Of a stretch of 6,499 bases of DNA, positions 1-5,777 are shown piece after piece. The stretch's first letter is position 1. Every line of letters starts with the position of its first letter. This DNA comes from Ilumatobacteraceae bacterium (GTDB lineage Bacteria > Actinomycetota > Acidimicrobiia > Acidimicrobiales > Ilumatobacteraceae): positions 1 to 6,499 of the forward strand of contig JANQZQ010000047.1 in the NCBI GenBank assembly GCA_030728545.1. The letters run 5' to 3'. The notes beneath the pieces are model-generated. The model searched no databases. It saw only the letters and a program-made list of their open reading frames with translations, and was not told the origin of the DNA. A program made the translations under genes and the position numbers.

Positions 1-3000
1 GTTGGTAGCGGTGTGCTGTCACCACCGTCGTCACCGCCACCGTCACCGTCACCACCACCACCGTCATCACCACCGCTTGGCGGAGTCGGCGGAGTCGTAG
101 TCGGCGGCGTTGTAGTCGGCGGCGTTGTAGTCGGCACAGTCGTTGGCGGAGTCTCGTCATCGGCACTTGGCACTGGGGTGAGCAGTGAGTACACCAGTCG
201 ATTGAGAGAACCCTGGCCAGGGTTCGTGACCACATTGCGGGTTGACGATGTCGCAATTGCCGCCGCAACATCAGCAGGGGTCAGGGCGGGGTTCTGCCCC
301 AGCGCCAGTGCAGCTACACCCGCCACATGCGGAGCAGCCATTGATGTTCCCGAAAACGTACGTGTTGCACTGTCGTTGGTGTGACCTGCCGAAACAATAT
401 TCGACCCGGGTGCAAATACATCCAAGCAGGTGCCAAAGTTGGAAAACGACGAACGTTCATCGGTCGATGTGGTGGAGCCGACCGTGATGGCCAACGGCTC
501 ACCGGCTGGCGACACCTGACATGCATTGAGGTTGGAGTTGCCAGCGGCAACCACGAACGACACTCCGTCTGCCACACCGCGCGCAACCGCCAGATCAAGA
601 GCTGCAGAACGGGCCCCACCCAGGCTCATGTTGGCCACGGCAGGTGCACCGGCTTGATGGTGGGTGATAATCCAGTCGATGCCCGCGATGATGTCAGAAG
701 TGCTGGCAGAACCACTGCAGTTCAAAACCCGAACAGGCACGATGAGTGCCGCAGGTGCAACGCCATAATTGGTGCCAGCAACCGTTCCAGCCACATGGGT
801 GCCGTGACCGTGACAGTCTTGCGATCCGTTTCCATCACTGATGGTCGAGAACCCTGTGGCAACGCGCCCCACCAGTTCGCTATGGGTTGAACGCACACCG
901 GTGTCGATCACATACACAGTTACACCAGCACCAGATTGGGTTCGGGTATACCGAGTGTCGAGTGGCAAGTTGCGTTGATCGATGCGATCGAGACCCCACG
1001 AAAGCGTGGTCACGCCTTCGCTGGGCTCACTATTCGGCGTGACCGAATCCGATGCAGACGAGGCGTCACTGGTGCCGGCACTATTCGTGGCAGTGACCAC
1101 GAAGGTGTAAGCAGTTCCATTGGTGAGCCCAGTGATTTCGCAAGTGAGCGCACCCGTAGTGATGCAGGTGCGACCACCTGGCGAAGCCGTGGCGGTATAG
1201 GCCGTAATTGCAGCACCGCCATTACTTTCTGGCGACGACCAATACACCGTGGCACGAGCGTTGCCAGCAACGGCGCGCGCGTTGCGCGGTGCATCTGGTT
1301 TTGTTGCGGGTGCTGCTTCAGAAAAGCGCCAGTTCAACACGGTGTTGCCCGTGCGACTGCCGTAGCCATCAATGGCAACCCAGTACGTGGTGTCGATGAC
1401 TGGTGCCAATTCGACTCGGCTCCAGTTGCCGCCACTGGCGTCGTCGTTGGCAATCACGGTGGTGAGCGCATTGACCGCCGACCCGGTGTACACACCGAGC
1501 AACGTGTCAAAATCGCTACCTTGGGTGTCGATTACCACTGTTCCTGCGCGAGCGAGGCTGAATGAATACCAGATTGACGCCGAGCCTCCGTAGCCACCGT
1601 GGCTCGGCTCACCAGCTTCACGTGTGGCCGATCGTGTCGAGCTTGTCGCCCGCACCAAAGCGCCTGCCAGACACTCGCTTTCACACACGATGGGCGCCGC
1701 CCCGCTAAATGCATCGTTGGCCAACGCAGCCATTGGCACTACCCCACCCGACACGGTGGACGTGGCACCTCGACCCGCTGAGTTGACCGCACTCACGCGG
1801 AAGATGTGAGTGACGCCAGCAGCGAGCCCTCGCAGGTTGGCAAGAGTTGCGGTGCTTGTTCCGTCGGCGAAAATGGTCCACGAGGCAGCCCCGTCGGTGG
1901 AATACTCCACGACGTAGTCGGTAATCGGTGCCCCACCATCACTCGTAGGGCTATCCCAGTCAAGTTCAACGACAGCAGGTGTCGCCGTACCCACCACGTT
2001 GGAGGGTTGCCCCGGAGCAACAGGCGTAAGAGGCGTCAATGGTTCTGTTACCTCAGATGCTGAACTAGTACCAATCGAGTTGTAGGCCTTCACACGAAAG
2101 ATATGCGGCTGCCCATCAGTCAGATCAGTGACCGTGCGCGACATGTATTGACAAACACAACCTTCGACACCGGTGTTGAACGGCCACGTTGTCCATGAGG
2201 TGCCAGCATCAACTGAATACTCAATGGTGTATCCACGAATAGCGCTGCCGCCATTTGAAAGTGGTCTTTCCCAGCGCAACATGATTCTGCGTGGGCCTGC
2301 CTCAACGGCCCGCACGTCTTCGGGCTCGCTCGAAATTCCTGCAGCGCGTGGCGCCGTGGGGCTAGACGGTTCGGAGTTGCCGTTGGAATTCGTGGCACGC
2401 ACACGGAAGCGGTACTCGGCTCCCGACACCAAGTCGTAGGCCGTGGCGAACCATATGCCCCCGTACCGTCCACCAAGTCCAGTGAGGCGTGATGTTGACC
2501 AATCAACACCATCAGTGGACTGTTCCACCACATAACCAGTGATGAAGCCACCTCCGTCGGTCGTGGGAATCAACCACTCGAGGGAAATTGACGTCGCCAT
2601 AACCGAGGTAACAACGAGGGAGCGGGGTGGACTGGGCGAAGTTACCTGCCACGGCACCGCTGCTGTCGAACTTGATACACCGCTACTGCCAACTGCATTC
2701 AGCGCGCTTACTCGAAACGTGTGCGTAATACCGTTCACCAGCCCTGTCACCGTGGCAGCCAAGGCAGTCGACACGCCGTCGTCGAAAGTTGACCAAACGT
2801 TGCCGCTATCGGCTGAAAATTCCACGATGTAATCGGTGATTGCCGACCCGCCATCGGCGGTCGGAGCCATCCAACGCAATGCAACTTGGGCAGCACCAGC
2901 AGTGGCCACCAAGCCAGTCGGCGCCGTCGGCACACCGACGACTGCCCGAGCAACTTCGCTGGCTGGGCTATTGCCACTGGCGTTTACCGCCGTAACACGA

Positions 3001-4790
3001 AACGAATACGTAACCCCATTGGTCAGGCCCGTCACGACCGCTGTGGTGGCAGTGGTAACCCCATCGGCGAATGTGGTCCACGATGAGCCACTCGTGGAAG
3101 AAAACTCAATGATGTAGTCAGTGACATCTCCAGATCCCGTTTGGGTTGGTGCAACCCACGAGAGAGCTGCCTGCTCCACACCGCCAACTGCAACTAGTGA
3201 CTGTGGCGCACTCGGCGCCTCGGGTGTTGGGGGCATCCAGCGAGCGTGGGTGTAGAGCAAACGATTGACCGAACCCAGACCCGAGTTAGTCACCAAGTCG
3301 GGGGTGGCATATGCGGCGAGTTCTTCCATTACTTGAGCCGGTGTGCGCGATGGGTTTTCTTCAAGCAGTAATGCTGCGGCACCCGCCACATGCGGAGCCG
3401 CCATTGAGGTACCCGACAACGAGCGTGCCTCGGTTGATGAGCGATGAAACGCCGAGGTGATTCCCGAGCCAGGGGCGAAAATGTCTAGTAGCGGACCAAA
3501 GTTTGAATACGAGGCGCGACCATCGTTGGACATCGTGGCACCAACCGTGATGACAGTTGGTTCAGACGCTGGAGAAAATGTTGAAGCATCGCGGTTGCTA
3601 TTGCCAGCAGCCACCACAACAGATATGCCGTCAAGCACGGCATTGGCAACTGCTTGATTGACAGAACTGTTTCGACTGCCGCCAAGACTGAGGTTGGCAA
3701 CCGCAGGAACCCCCGCCAGGTGATGCTCAATCATCCAGTTGACGCCAGTGATGACGTTGAACATGCTGCCTCTGCCAGTGCAACTAAGCACACGAATCGG
3801 CACGATTTGTGCAGCCTTGGCAACACCATAGGTTTGCCCTGCAACGGTGCCGGCCACATGGGTGCCGTGGCCATTGCAGTCTTCGCTACCTCGCCCATCA
3901 TTGACGCGCGTGGTTCCTGCTACAACGCGCCCGCCAAAATCGCGATGGTCGCTACGCACACCAGTGTCGATGATGTAGGCGTTGACACCTGCACCTGTGT
4001 AGTTGTAGGAATAATTCTGGTTGAGAGTTCGTGAGCGCTGATCAATGCGATCCAAACCCCACGACGGGGGGTTTGCCTGATCGCCCGTGATACCCACCAC
4101 GGTGTTTTCTTCGATGTATTCCACGTTCGGATCGCTCGCCAGCAAAGCAAGTTGTGCCTTGTCAAGTCGGGCCCCAAAACCATTGATCGCCGATGTAACG
4201 ATGCCCAGAATGTCGGCGCCTCCGTCGGCCTGGGCAGCAGCAAAGGCCATGGCACCCACGCCGTCGCGCAATGTCACGATGTATTCGTCGGGAATTGCGT
4301 CACCAACTTCAAGATCGTCTGGCGATAGTGACGAGGCGATGGTGCTCGTCGTGGTGCTCGGAGCAGAAGTAGTCGTCGACGAAGACGAAGACGACGAAGT
4401 TGATGACGAAGACGTAGAAGTAGACGACGTAGAACTAGAAGTGGTCGACGGCTCTTGGGTGTCAATGATGGACATCACCGAGTTGGGCTCAACAATGAGC
4501 ACCTGAGAGTCTTTATTCAGTCGCCGCACATCGGCTGGGTCAAGTTCTGCAACGAAGCCTTTGACCTTGCTGGCGAACACATCGTTGACGTCGTTGCCGA
4601 GAGATGCTTCCTTGTTCACCTTTGCCGCGAGGCTGGCCGAGTTTTTCAAAATAACGATGTACTCGCTGCTCGGCGCCGTCGAATTCTGCAGAACGCCACT
4701 AACGGCTCCGGCTGACGACACTGGCACCAGAGCCCCCAGCAACACCGCACACAGCAGTGCACCGAGCACTCGTTTTTTACCCACAACCAT
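1..4790 (-). CDS. Secreted tandem subtilisin-like serine protease (two S8 domains, two I9-like propeptides, FN3 and PPC-like domains), C-terminus cut off by window edge
   Basis: Read on the minus strand from ATG at 4790, the frame stays open for 1596 full codons and leaves the window at base 1, so the C terminus is missing. An in-frame TAG at 4791-4793 directly precedes the ATG, so no earlier start is possible. Domain order by residue: signal peptide 1-29; I9-like 43-108; Ser/Thr linker 115-150; I9-like 167-234; S8 catalytic about 241-513 (Asp275, His308, Asn397, Ser462); FN3-like x5 524-1020; PPC-like 1023-1157; FN3-like 1161-1252; S8 catalytic about 1263-1535 (Asp1296, His1329, Asn1418, Ser1483); Pro-Thr repeats 1547-1571; Gly/Asp tail 1572-1591. 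The motifs (DTG, GHGTHVAGT, GTSMAAPHVAG) place both catalytic domains in the proteinase K/aqualysin branch of subtilases, which are secreted endopeptidases made as zymogens. I infer an extracellular protease that degrades protein or acts at the cell surface. The physiological substrate is unknown. Having two full catalytic domains in one chain is unusual for the family. Confidence 0.95.
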   Translation of the reverse strand, partial: MVVGKKRVLGALLCAVLLGALVPVSSAGAVSGVLQNSTAPSSEYIVILKNSASLAAKVNKEASLGNDVNDVFASKVKGFVAELDPADVRRLNKDSQVLIVEPNSVMSIIDTQEPSTTSSSTSSTSTSSSSTSSSSSSSTTTSAPSTTTSTIASSLSPDDLEVGDAIPDEYIVTLRDGVGAMAFAAAQADGGADILGIVTSAINGFGARLDKAQLALLASDPNVEYIEENTVVGITGDQANPPSWGLDRIDQRSRTLNQNYSYNYTGAGVNAYIIDTGVRSDHRDFGGRVVAGTTRVNDGRGSEDCNGHGTHVAGTVAGQTYGVAKAAQIVPIRVLSCTGRGSMFNVITGVNWMIEHHLAGVPAVANLSLGGSRNSSVNQAVANAVLDGISVVVAAGNSNRDASTFSPASEPTVITVGATMSNDGRASYSNFGPLLDIFAPGSGITSAFHRSSTEARSLSGTSMAAPHVAGAAALLLEENPSRTPAQVMEELAAYATPDLVTNSGLGSVNRLLYTHARWMPPTPEAPSAPQSLVAVGGVEQAALSWVAPTQTGSGDVTDYIIEFSSTSGSSWTTFADGVTTATTAVVTGLTNGVTYSFRVTAVNASGNSPASEVARAVVGVPTAPTGLVATAGAAQVALRWMAPTADGGSAITDYIVEFSADSGNVWSTFDDGVSTALAATVTGLVNGITHTFRVSALNAVGSSGVSSSTAAVPWQVTSPSPPRSLVVTSVMATSISLEWLIPTTDGGGFITGYVVEQSTDGVDWSTSRLTGLGGRYGGIWFATAYDLVSGAEYRFRVRATNSNGNSEPSSPTAPRAAGISSEPEDVRAVEAGPRRIMLRWERPLSNGGSAIRGYTIEYSVDAGTSWTTWPFNTGVEGCVCQYMSRTVTDLTDGQPHIFRVKAYNSIGTSSASEVTEPLTPLTPVAPGQPSNVVGTATPAVVELDWDSPTSDGGAPITDYVVEYSTDGAASWTIFADGTSTATLANLRGLAAGVTHIFRVSAVNSAGRGATSTVSGGVVPMAALANDAFSGAAPIVCESECLAGALVRATSSTRSATREAGEPSHGGYGGSASIWYSFSLARAGTVVIDTQGSDFDTLLGVYTGSAVNALTTVIANDDASGGNWSRVELAPVIDTTYWVAIDGYGSRTGNTVLNWRFSEAAPATKPDAPRNARAVAGNARATVYWSSPESNGGAAITAYTATASPGGRTCITTGALTCEITGLTNGTAYTFVVTATNSAGTSDASSASDSVTPNSEPSEGVTTLSWGLDRIDQRNLPLDTRYTRTQSGAGVTVYVIDTGVRSTHSELVGRVATGFSTISDGNGSQDCHGHGTHVAGTVAGTNYGVAPAALIVPVRVLNCSGSASTSDIIAGIDWIITHHQAGAPAVANMSLGGARSAALDLAVARGVADGVSFVVAAGNSNLNACQVSPAGEPLAITVGSTTSTDERSSFSNFGTCLDVFAPGSNIVSAGHTNDSATRTFSGTSMAAPHVAGVAALALGQNPALTPADVAAAIATSSTRNVVTNPGQGSLNRLVYSLLTPVPSADDETPPTTVPTTTPPTTTPPTTTPPTPPSGGDDGGGGDGDGGGDDGGDSTPLP
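18..77 (-). repeat. Gly/Asp-rich low-complexity tail segment
   Basis: Residues 1572-1591 are almost only Gly and Asp, encoded by GGT/GGC and GAC/GAT codons. On the plus strand this reads as a CCA/CCG/TCA/TCG-rich tract. It is followed by STPLP, and then the sequence ends. The segment is most likely a flexible acidic linker. Binding of calcium is conceivable, but no regular repeat motif supports it. What lies beyond it (another domain, a membrane anchor or the end of the protein) cannot be seen. Confidence 0.75.
78..152 (-). repeat. Pro-Thr linker with 15-bp DNA repeats
   Basis: Residues 1547-1571 follow the second S8 domain and contain three TTTPP units (residues 1554-1568, bases 87-131), encoded by near-identical 15-bp repeats with degenerate copies on both sides. 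This is a typical extended linker between an extracellular catalytic domain and a further module. Repeat number could vary between strains without breaking the frame, because the unit is a multiple of three. Confidence 0.85.
186..1004 (-). other. Second subtilisin (peptidase S8) catalytic domain
   Basis: Residues about 1263-1535. The domain starts at WGLDRIDQR, as the first copy does. The catalytic Asp1296 lies in VIDTGVRS, His1329 in GHGTHVAGT and Ser1483 in GTSMAAPHVAG. The oxyanion Asn1418 lies in AAGNSN, and SLGG is at 1389-1392. All catalytic residues are exactly 1021 positions after those of the first domain, and more than half of aligned residues look identical by eye, so the two share a duplication origin or a close common ancestor. 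Cys1326-Cys1358 and Cys1424-Cys1455 match both aqualysin I disulfides in spacing (32 and 31 residues). No I9-like domain lies directly before it. Confidence 0.95.
1035..1310 (-). other. Sixth fibronectin type III-like domain, preceding the second catalytic domain
   Basis: Residues 1161-1252. It has a KPDAPRNARA start, Trp1184 in strand B, NGGAAITAY and a YTFVVTATNSAG final strand, as in FN3 domains. Two cysteines (1209 and 1217) could form a local disulfide not seen in the other units. It is separated from the first five FN3-like units by the PPC-like domain and runs straight into the second S8 domain through a short Ser/Glu-rich link. Confidence 0.8.
1320..1724 (-). other. PPC-like beta-sandwich domain
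   Basis: Residues 1023-1157. The stretch opens with LANDAFSGA, continues with a T-R-E-A-G-E-P-S-H motif (1056-1064) and an S-I-W-Y-S-F strand (1072-1077), and then has the hallmark SDFDTLLGVYTG (1092-1103), followed by a NDD turn at 1115-1117. This fits the bacterial pre-peptidase C-terminal (PPC-like) domains found beside secreted peptidases. Those are usually cleaved off or used for binding. Here the domain lies between FN3-like units rather than at a C terminus. Cys1036 and Cys1040 may pair. The family assignment is by motif only. Confidence 0.7.
1731..3221 (-). repeat. Five tandem fibronectin type III-like domains
   Basis: Residues 524-1020 divide into five units of about 95-107 residues, near 524-620, 621-716, 717-818, 819-925 and 926-1020. 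Each has the FN3 pattern: a Pro-rich start (for example APSAPQSL), a Trp in strand B (L-x-W; Trp545, 640, 739, 840, 945), a D/G-Y-I/V-V-E strand, and a final Y/H-x-F-R-V-x-A-x-N strand. Units 1, 2 and 5 share a W-[ST]-x-F-[AD]-D-G segment and look like the closest relatives. Units 3 and 4 have diverged there, and unit 4 carries a Cys-x-Cys (878, 880). FN3 arrays in secreted bacterial enzymes act as spacers or as carbohydrate- or surface-binding modules. Which applies here cannot be told. Confidence 0.85.
3252..4070 (-). other. First subtilisin (peptidase S8) catalytic domain
   Basis: Residues about 241-513. The catalytic Asp275 lies in IIDTGVRS, His308 in GHGTHVAGT and Ser462 in GTSMAAPHVAG. 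The oxyanion-hole Asn397 lies in AAGNSN, and the substrate-binding stretch SLGG is at 368-371. All key residues are present, so the domain should be active. Cys305 and Cys337 sit 32 residues apart, matching the Cys67-Cys99 disulfide of aqualysin I. The second disulfide of that family is absent: the equivalent positions are Ser403 and Leu434. Length and motif spacing are normal for the proteinase K subfamily. Confidence 0.95.
4089..4292 (-). other. Second I9-like propeptide domain, adjacent to the first catalytic domain
   Basis: Residues 167-234 start with PDEYIVTLRDG, carry an INGFGARL strand in the middle and end with NVEYIEEN. This is the canonical I9 layout (Y-I-V at the start, V-E-Y-I-E at the end). 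It lies directly upstream of the mature-domain entry sequence PPSWGLDRIDQR (residues 241-252). That is the normal propeptide-catalytic junction in proteinase K and aqualysin relatives, so this domain most likely chaperones and inhibits the first S8 domain. Autoprocessing is expected near residues 234-243, by analogy with the family. Confidence 0.85.
4341..4448 (-). repeat. Low-complexity Ser/Thr linker between the two I9-like domains
   Basis: Residues 115-150 are almost only Ser and Thr (one Ala and one Pro), encoded mainly by TCG, TCT, ACG and ACT codons. On the plus strand this reads as a run of GAC/GAA/GTA/CGA-like triplets. It is a flexible and possibly glycosylated linker of a kind common in secreted actinobacterial proteins. 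The frame stays open on both sides, so the tract does not break the gene. Confidence 0.85.
4467..4664 (-). other. First I9-like propeptide inhibitor/chaperone domain
   Basis: Residues 43-108 begin with EYIVILK and end with VLIVEPN. These are the first and last beta strands typical of the subtilisin propeptide (inhibitor I9) fold, and a KGFVAEL strand lies between them. In the family this domain helps the catalytic domain fold and blocks its active site until it is cleaved off. Here it is followed not by a catalytic domain but by a Ser/Thr linker and a second I9-like domain. It could serve the distant second catalytic domain, be a decayed duplicate, or act as a second inhibitor. The I9 assignment is by pattern only. 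Confidence 0.75.
4704..4790 (-). other. Sec-type signal peptide of the tandem protease
   Basis: Residues 1-29 show a basic n-region (Lys5, Lys6, Arg7), a hydrophobic core of Leu/Ala/Val (residues 8-22) and an Ala-Gly-Ala end at 27-29 that fits the small-x-small rule for signal peptidase I. The core holds one cysteine (Cys14), but there is no lipobox with Cys at the cleavage site, so a lipoprotein is unlikely. This predicts Sec export of the whole protease. The exact cleavage site is inferred. Confidence 0.85.
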
Positions 4791-4798
4791 CTAACGGC

Positions 4799-4804
4799 AG
4801 GATA
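4799..4804 (-). promoter_or_regulatory. Candidate -10 element of the protease gene
   Basis: The minus strand reads TATCCT here, a TANNNT match ending 8 nt before the ATG at 4790. No purine-rich ribosome binding site lies between. This spacing would put the transcription start at or near the ATG, as in leaderless actinobacterial genes. No convincing -35 hexamer is seen at 16-18 nt. Inference from pattern only. Confidence 0.35.
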
Positions 4805-4867
4805 TGCCGCACCTGTAACAACAATCTGAACGAGCTCTCCGGCAGGCCCGATAGCCCCTCAAACAAG

Positions 4868-4873
4868 TACCGT
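4868..4873 (+). promoter_or_regulatory. Candidate -10 element of the dehydrogenase gene
   Basis: The plus strand reads TACCGT, a TANNNT match ending 7 nt before the ATG at 4881. No Shine-Dalgarno sequence is present upstream of that ATG, so a leaderless transcript is plausible. The -35 region has no good consensus match. The rest of the 90-bp divergent intergenic region (4791-4880) shows no clear operator or terminator. Confidence 0.35.
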
Positions 4874-4880
4874 TTAGCCA

Positions 4881-5768
4881 ATGGGTACACCTACGGCAGT
4901 GGTTACCGGTGCCAATTCGGGCATCGGACGCGCCACCACACTGGCTTTTGCCCAAGCGGGATACCACGTTTTCGGCACGGTTCGCGGGCTGGAAAAAGCC
5001 GACAAACTGCTGGCCAAAGCAACCAGCCTGAGCCTGGCTGATCGCATCACCTTGGTGGAAATGGATGTTGCCGACTCTGCCTCGGTGACCAAGGGCTTTG
5101 CCCAAATTTATGCAGCCACCGACCAAGTTGATGTGCTCGTCAACAATGCCGGTGTCGGCGGCAATGCAGTAACCGAAGAATGCCCGATTGACACCTACAC
5201 CGAAGTCTTCAACATCAACCACAACGGCTCGGTGCGTTGCATCCAAGCTGTGCTGCCGCAGATGCGCAAGCGCGGCAGCGGTGCGATCGTCAACGTCTCA
5301 TCGGTGGTCGGCAAAATCACCGCCATCGCTCAATCGCCGTATTACGTTTCGAAGTGGGCAGTCGAAGGCATGAGCGAAGGTCTCGCCCACGAAGTAGCGC
5401 CGTTTGGTATTCGTGTAGCGATTGTTGAGCCAGGCATCACGCGCAGTTCAATTTTTTCTAAAAACATTGACGCGCCAAATCAATCAGGGGCCTACGACGC
5501 GCATTACCGCCGCCTGTTTTCTTTCTACGCCGCTGGCATCACTAATGCCACACCAGCCGAAGAGGCCGCTGCCACCATTTTGGAGGCGGCGACTACTTCA
5601 TCACCACGACTGCGTTGGCATTGCTCGTGGGGTGCTGGCGAACTGTTGGCCGCGCGCGCAGCAATGACCGATGAAGAGTGGGTGTCATTTGGAAGTCATG
5701 TCGATGACGAGGCGTACTACGACGAATTCTTAACGCGCTTTAACCTAGATATTCGTCCGCAGCATTAG
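4881..5768 (+). CDS. Short-chain dehydrogenase/reductase (classical SDR), NAD(P)-dependent oxidoreductase
   Basis: A complete protein of 295 residues. The Rossmann-fold cofactor motif TGANSGIG is at residues 9-16, and the NNAG motif is at 88-91. The catalytic tetrad fits Asn113, Ser141, Tyr154 and Lys158 (Y-x-x-x-K), with the usual 13 residues between Ser and Tyr. The EPG segment after strand 6 is at 183-185. Arg35 after the second strand suggests a preference for NADPH, as in related classical SDRs. The enzyme should interconvert an alcohol and a carbonyl in the cytoplasm, but the substrate cannot be read from the sequence. The protein is about 40 residues longer than a minimal SDR because of an acidic C-terminal extension. 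An in-frame TAG at 4875-4877 leaves ATG 4881 as the only sensible start. Its stop lies 9 nt before the ABC ATPase start, so the two are probably co-transcribed. Confidence 0.93.
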   Translation: MGTPTAVVTGANSGIGRATTLAFAQAGYHVFGTVRGLEKADKLLAKATSLSLADRITLVEMDVADSASVTKGFAQIYAATDQVDVLVNNAGVGGNAVTEECPIDTYTEVFNINHNGSVRCIQAVLPQMRKRGSGAIVNVSSVVGKITAIAQSPYYVSKWAVEGMSEGLAHEVAPFGIRVAIVEPGITRSSIFSKNIDAPNQSGAYDAHYRRLFSFYAAGITNATPAEEAAATILEAATTSSPRLRWHCSWGAGELLAARAAMTDEEWVSFGSHVDDEAYYDEFLTRFNLDIRPQH

Positions 5769-5777
5769 CCTGAGGCT

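Noticed and set aside
18..152. Short repeats considered as a CRISPR or tandem regulatory array
   Set aside because: The units are 3-15 bp, contiguous without spacers, and keep the protease reading frame; they encode low-complexity protein.
13..384. Plus-strand frame starting with a Pro/Ser-rich stretch followed by Val/Gly repeats
   Set aside because: This is the complement of the Gly/Asp and Pro-Thr tail of the protease and has no domain of its own.
381..1565. Two long plus-strand open frames (381-890 and 936-1565) opposite the protease gene
   Set aside because: They are rich in Arg, Cys and His with no recognisable motif, and lie opposite the well-supported second S8, FN3 and PPC-like domains; they are antisense shadows of a GC-rich gene.
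186..4070. Possibility that the two protease domains are separate adjacent genes or a broken gene
   Set aside because: The frame was followed codon by codon from 4790 to the edge with no stop or shift, and 1596 codons match the base count exactly.
4087..4506. Plus-strand frame with a highly acidic Asp/Glu/Val tail
   Set aside because: The acidic tract is only the complement of the Ser/Thr linker codons of the protease; no independent start signal or family motif is present.
4791..5246. Minus-strand frame of 151 residues opposite the dehydrogenase
   Set aside because: It overlaps the SDR cofactor and NNAG motifs in antisense and shows no family features; it could not be a real extension of the protease because an in-frame TAG precedes that ATG.
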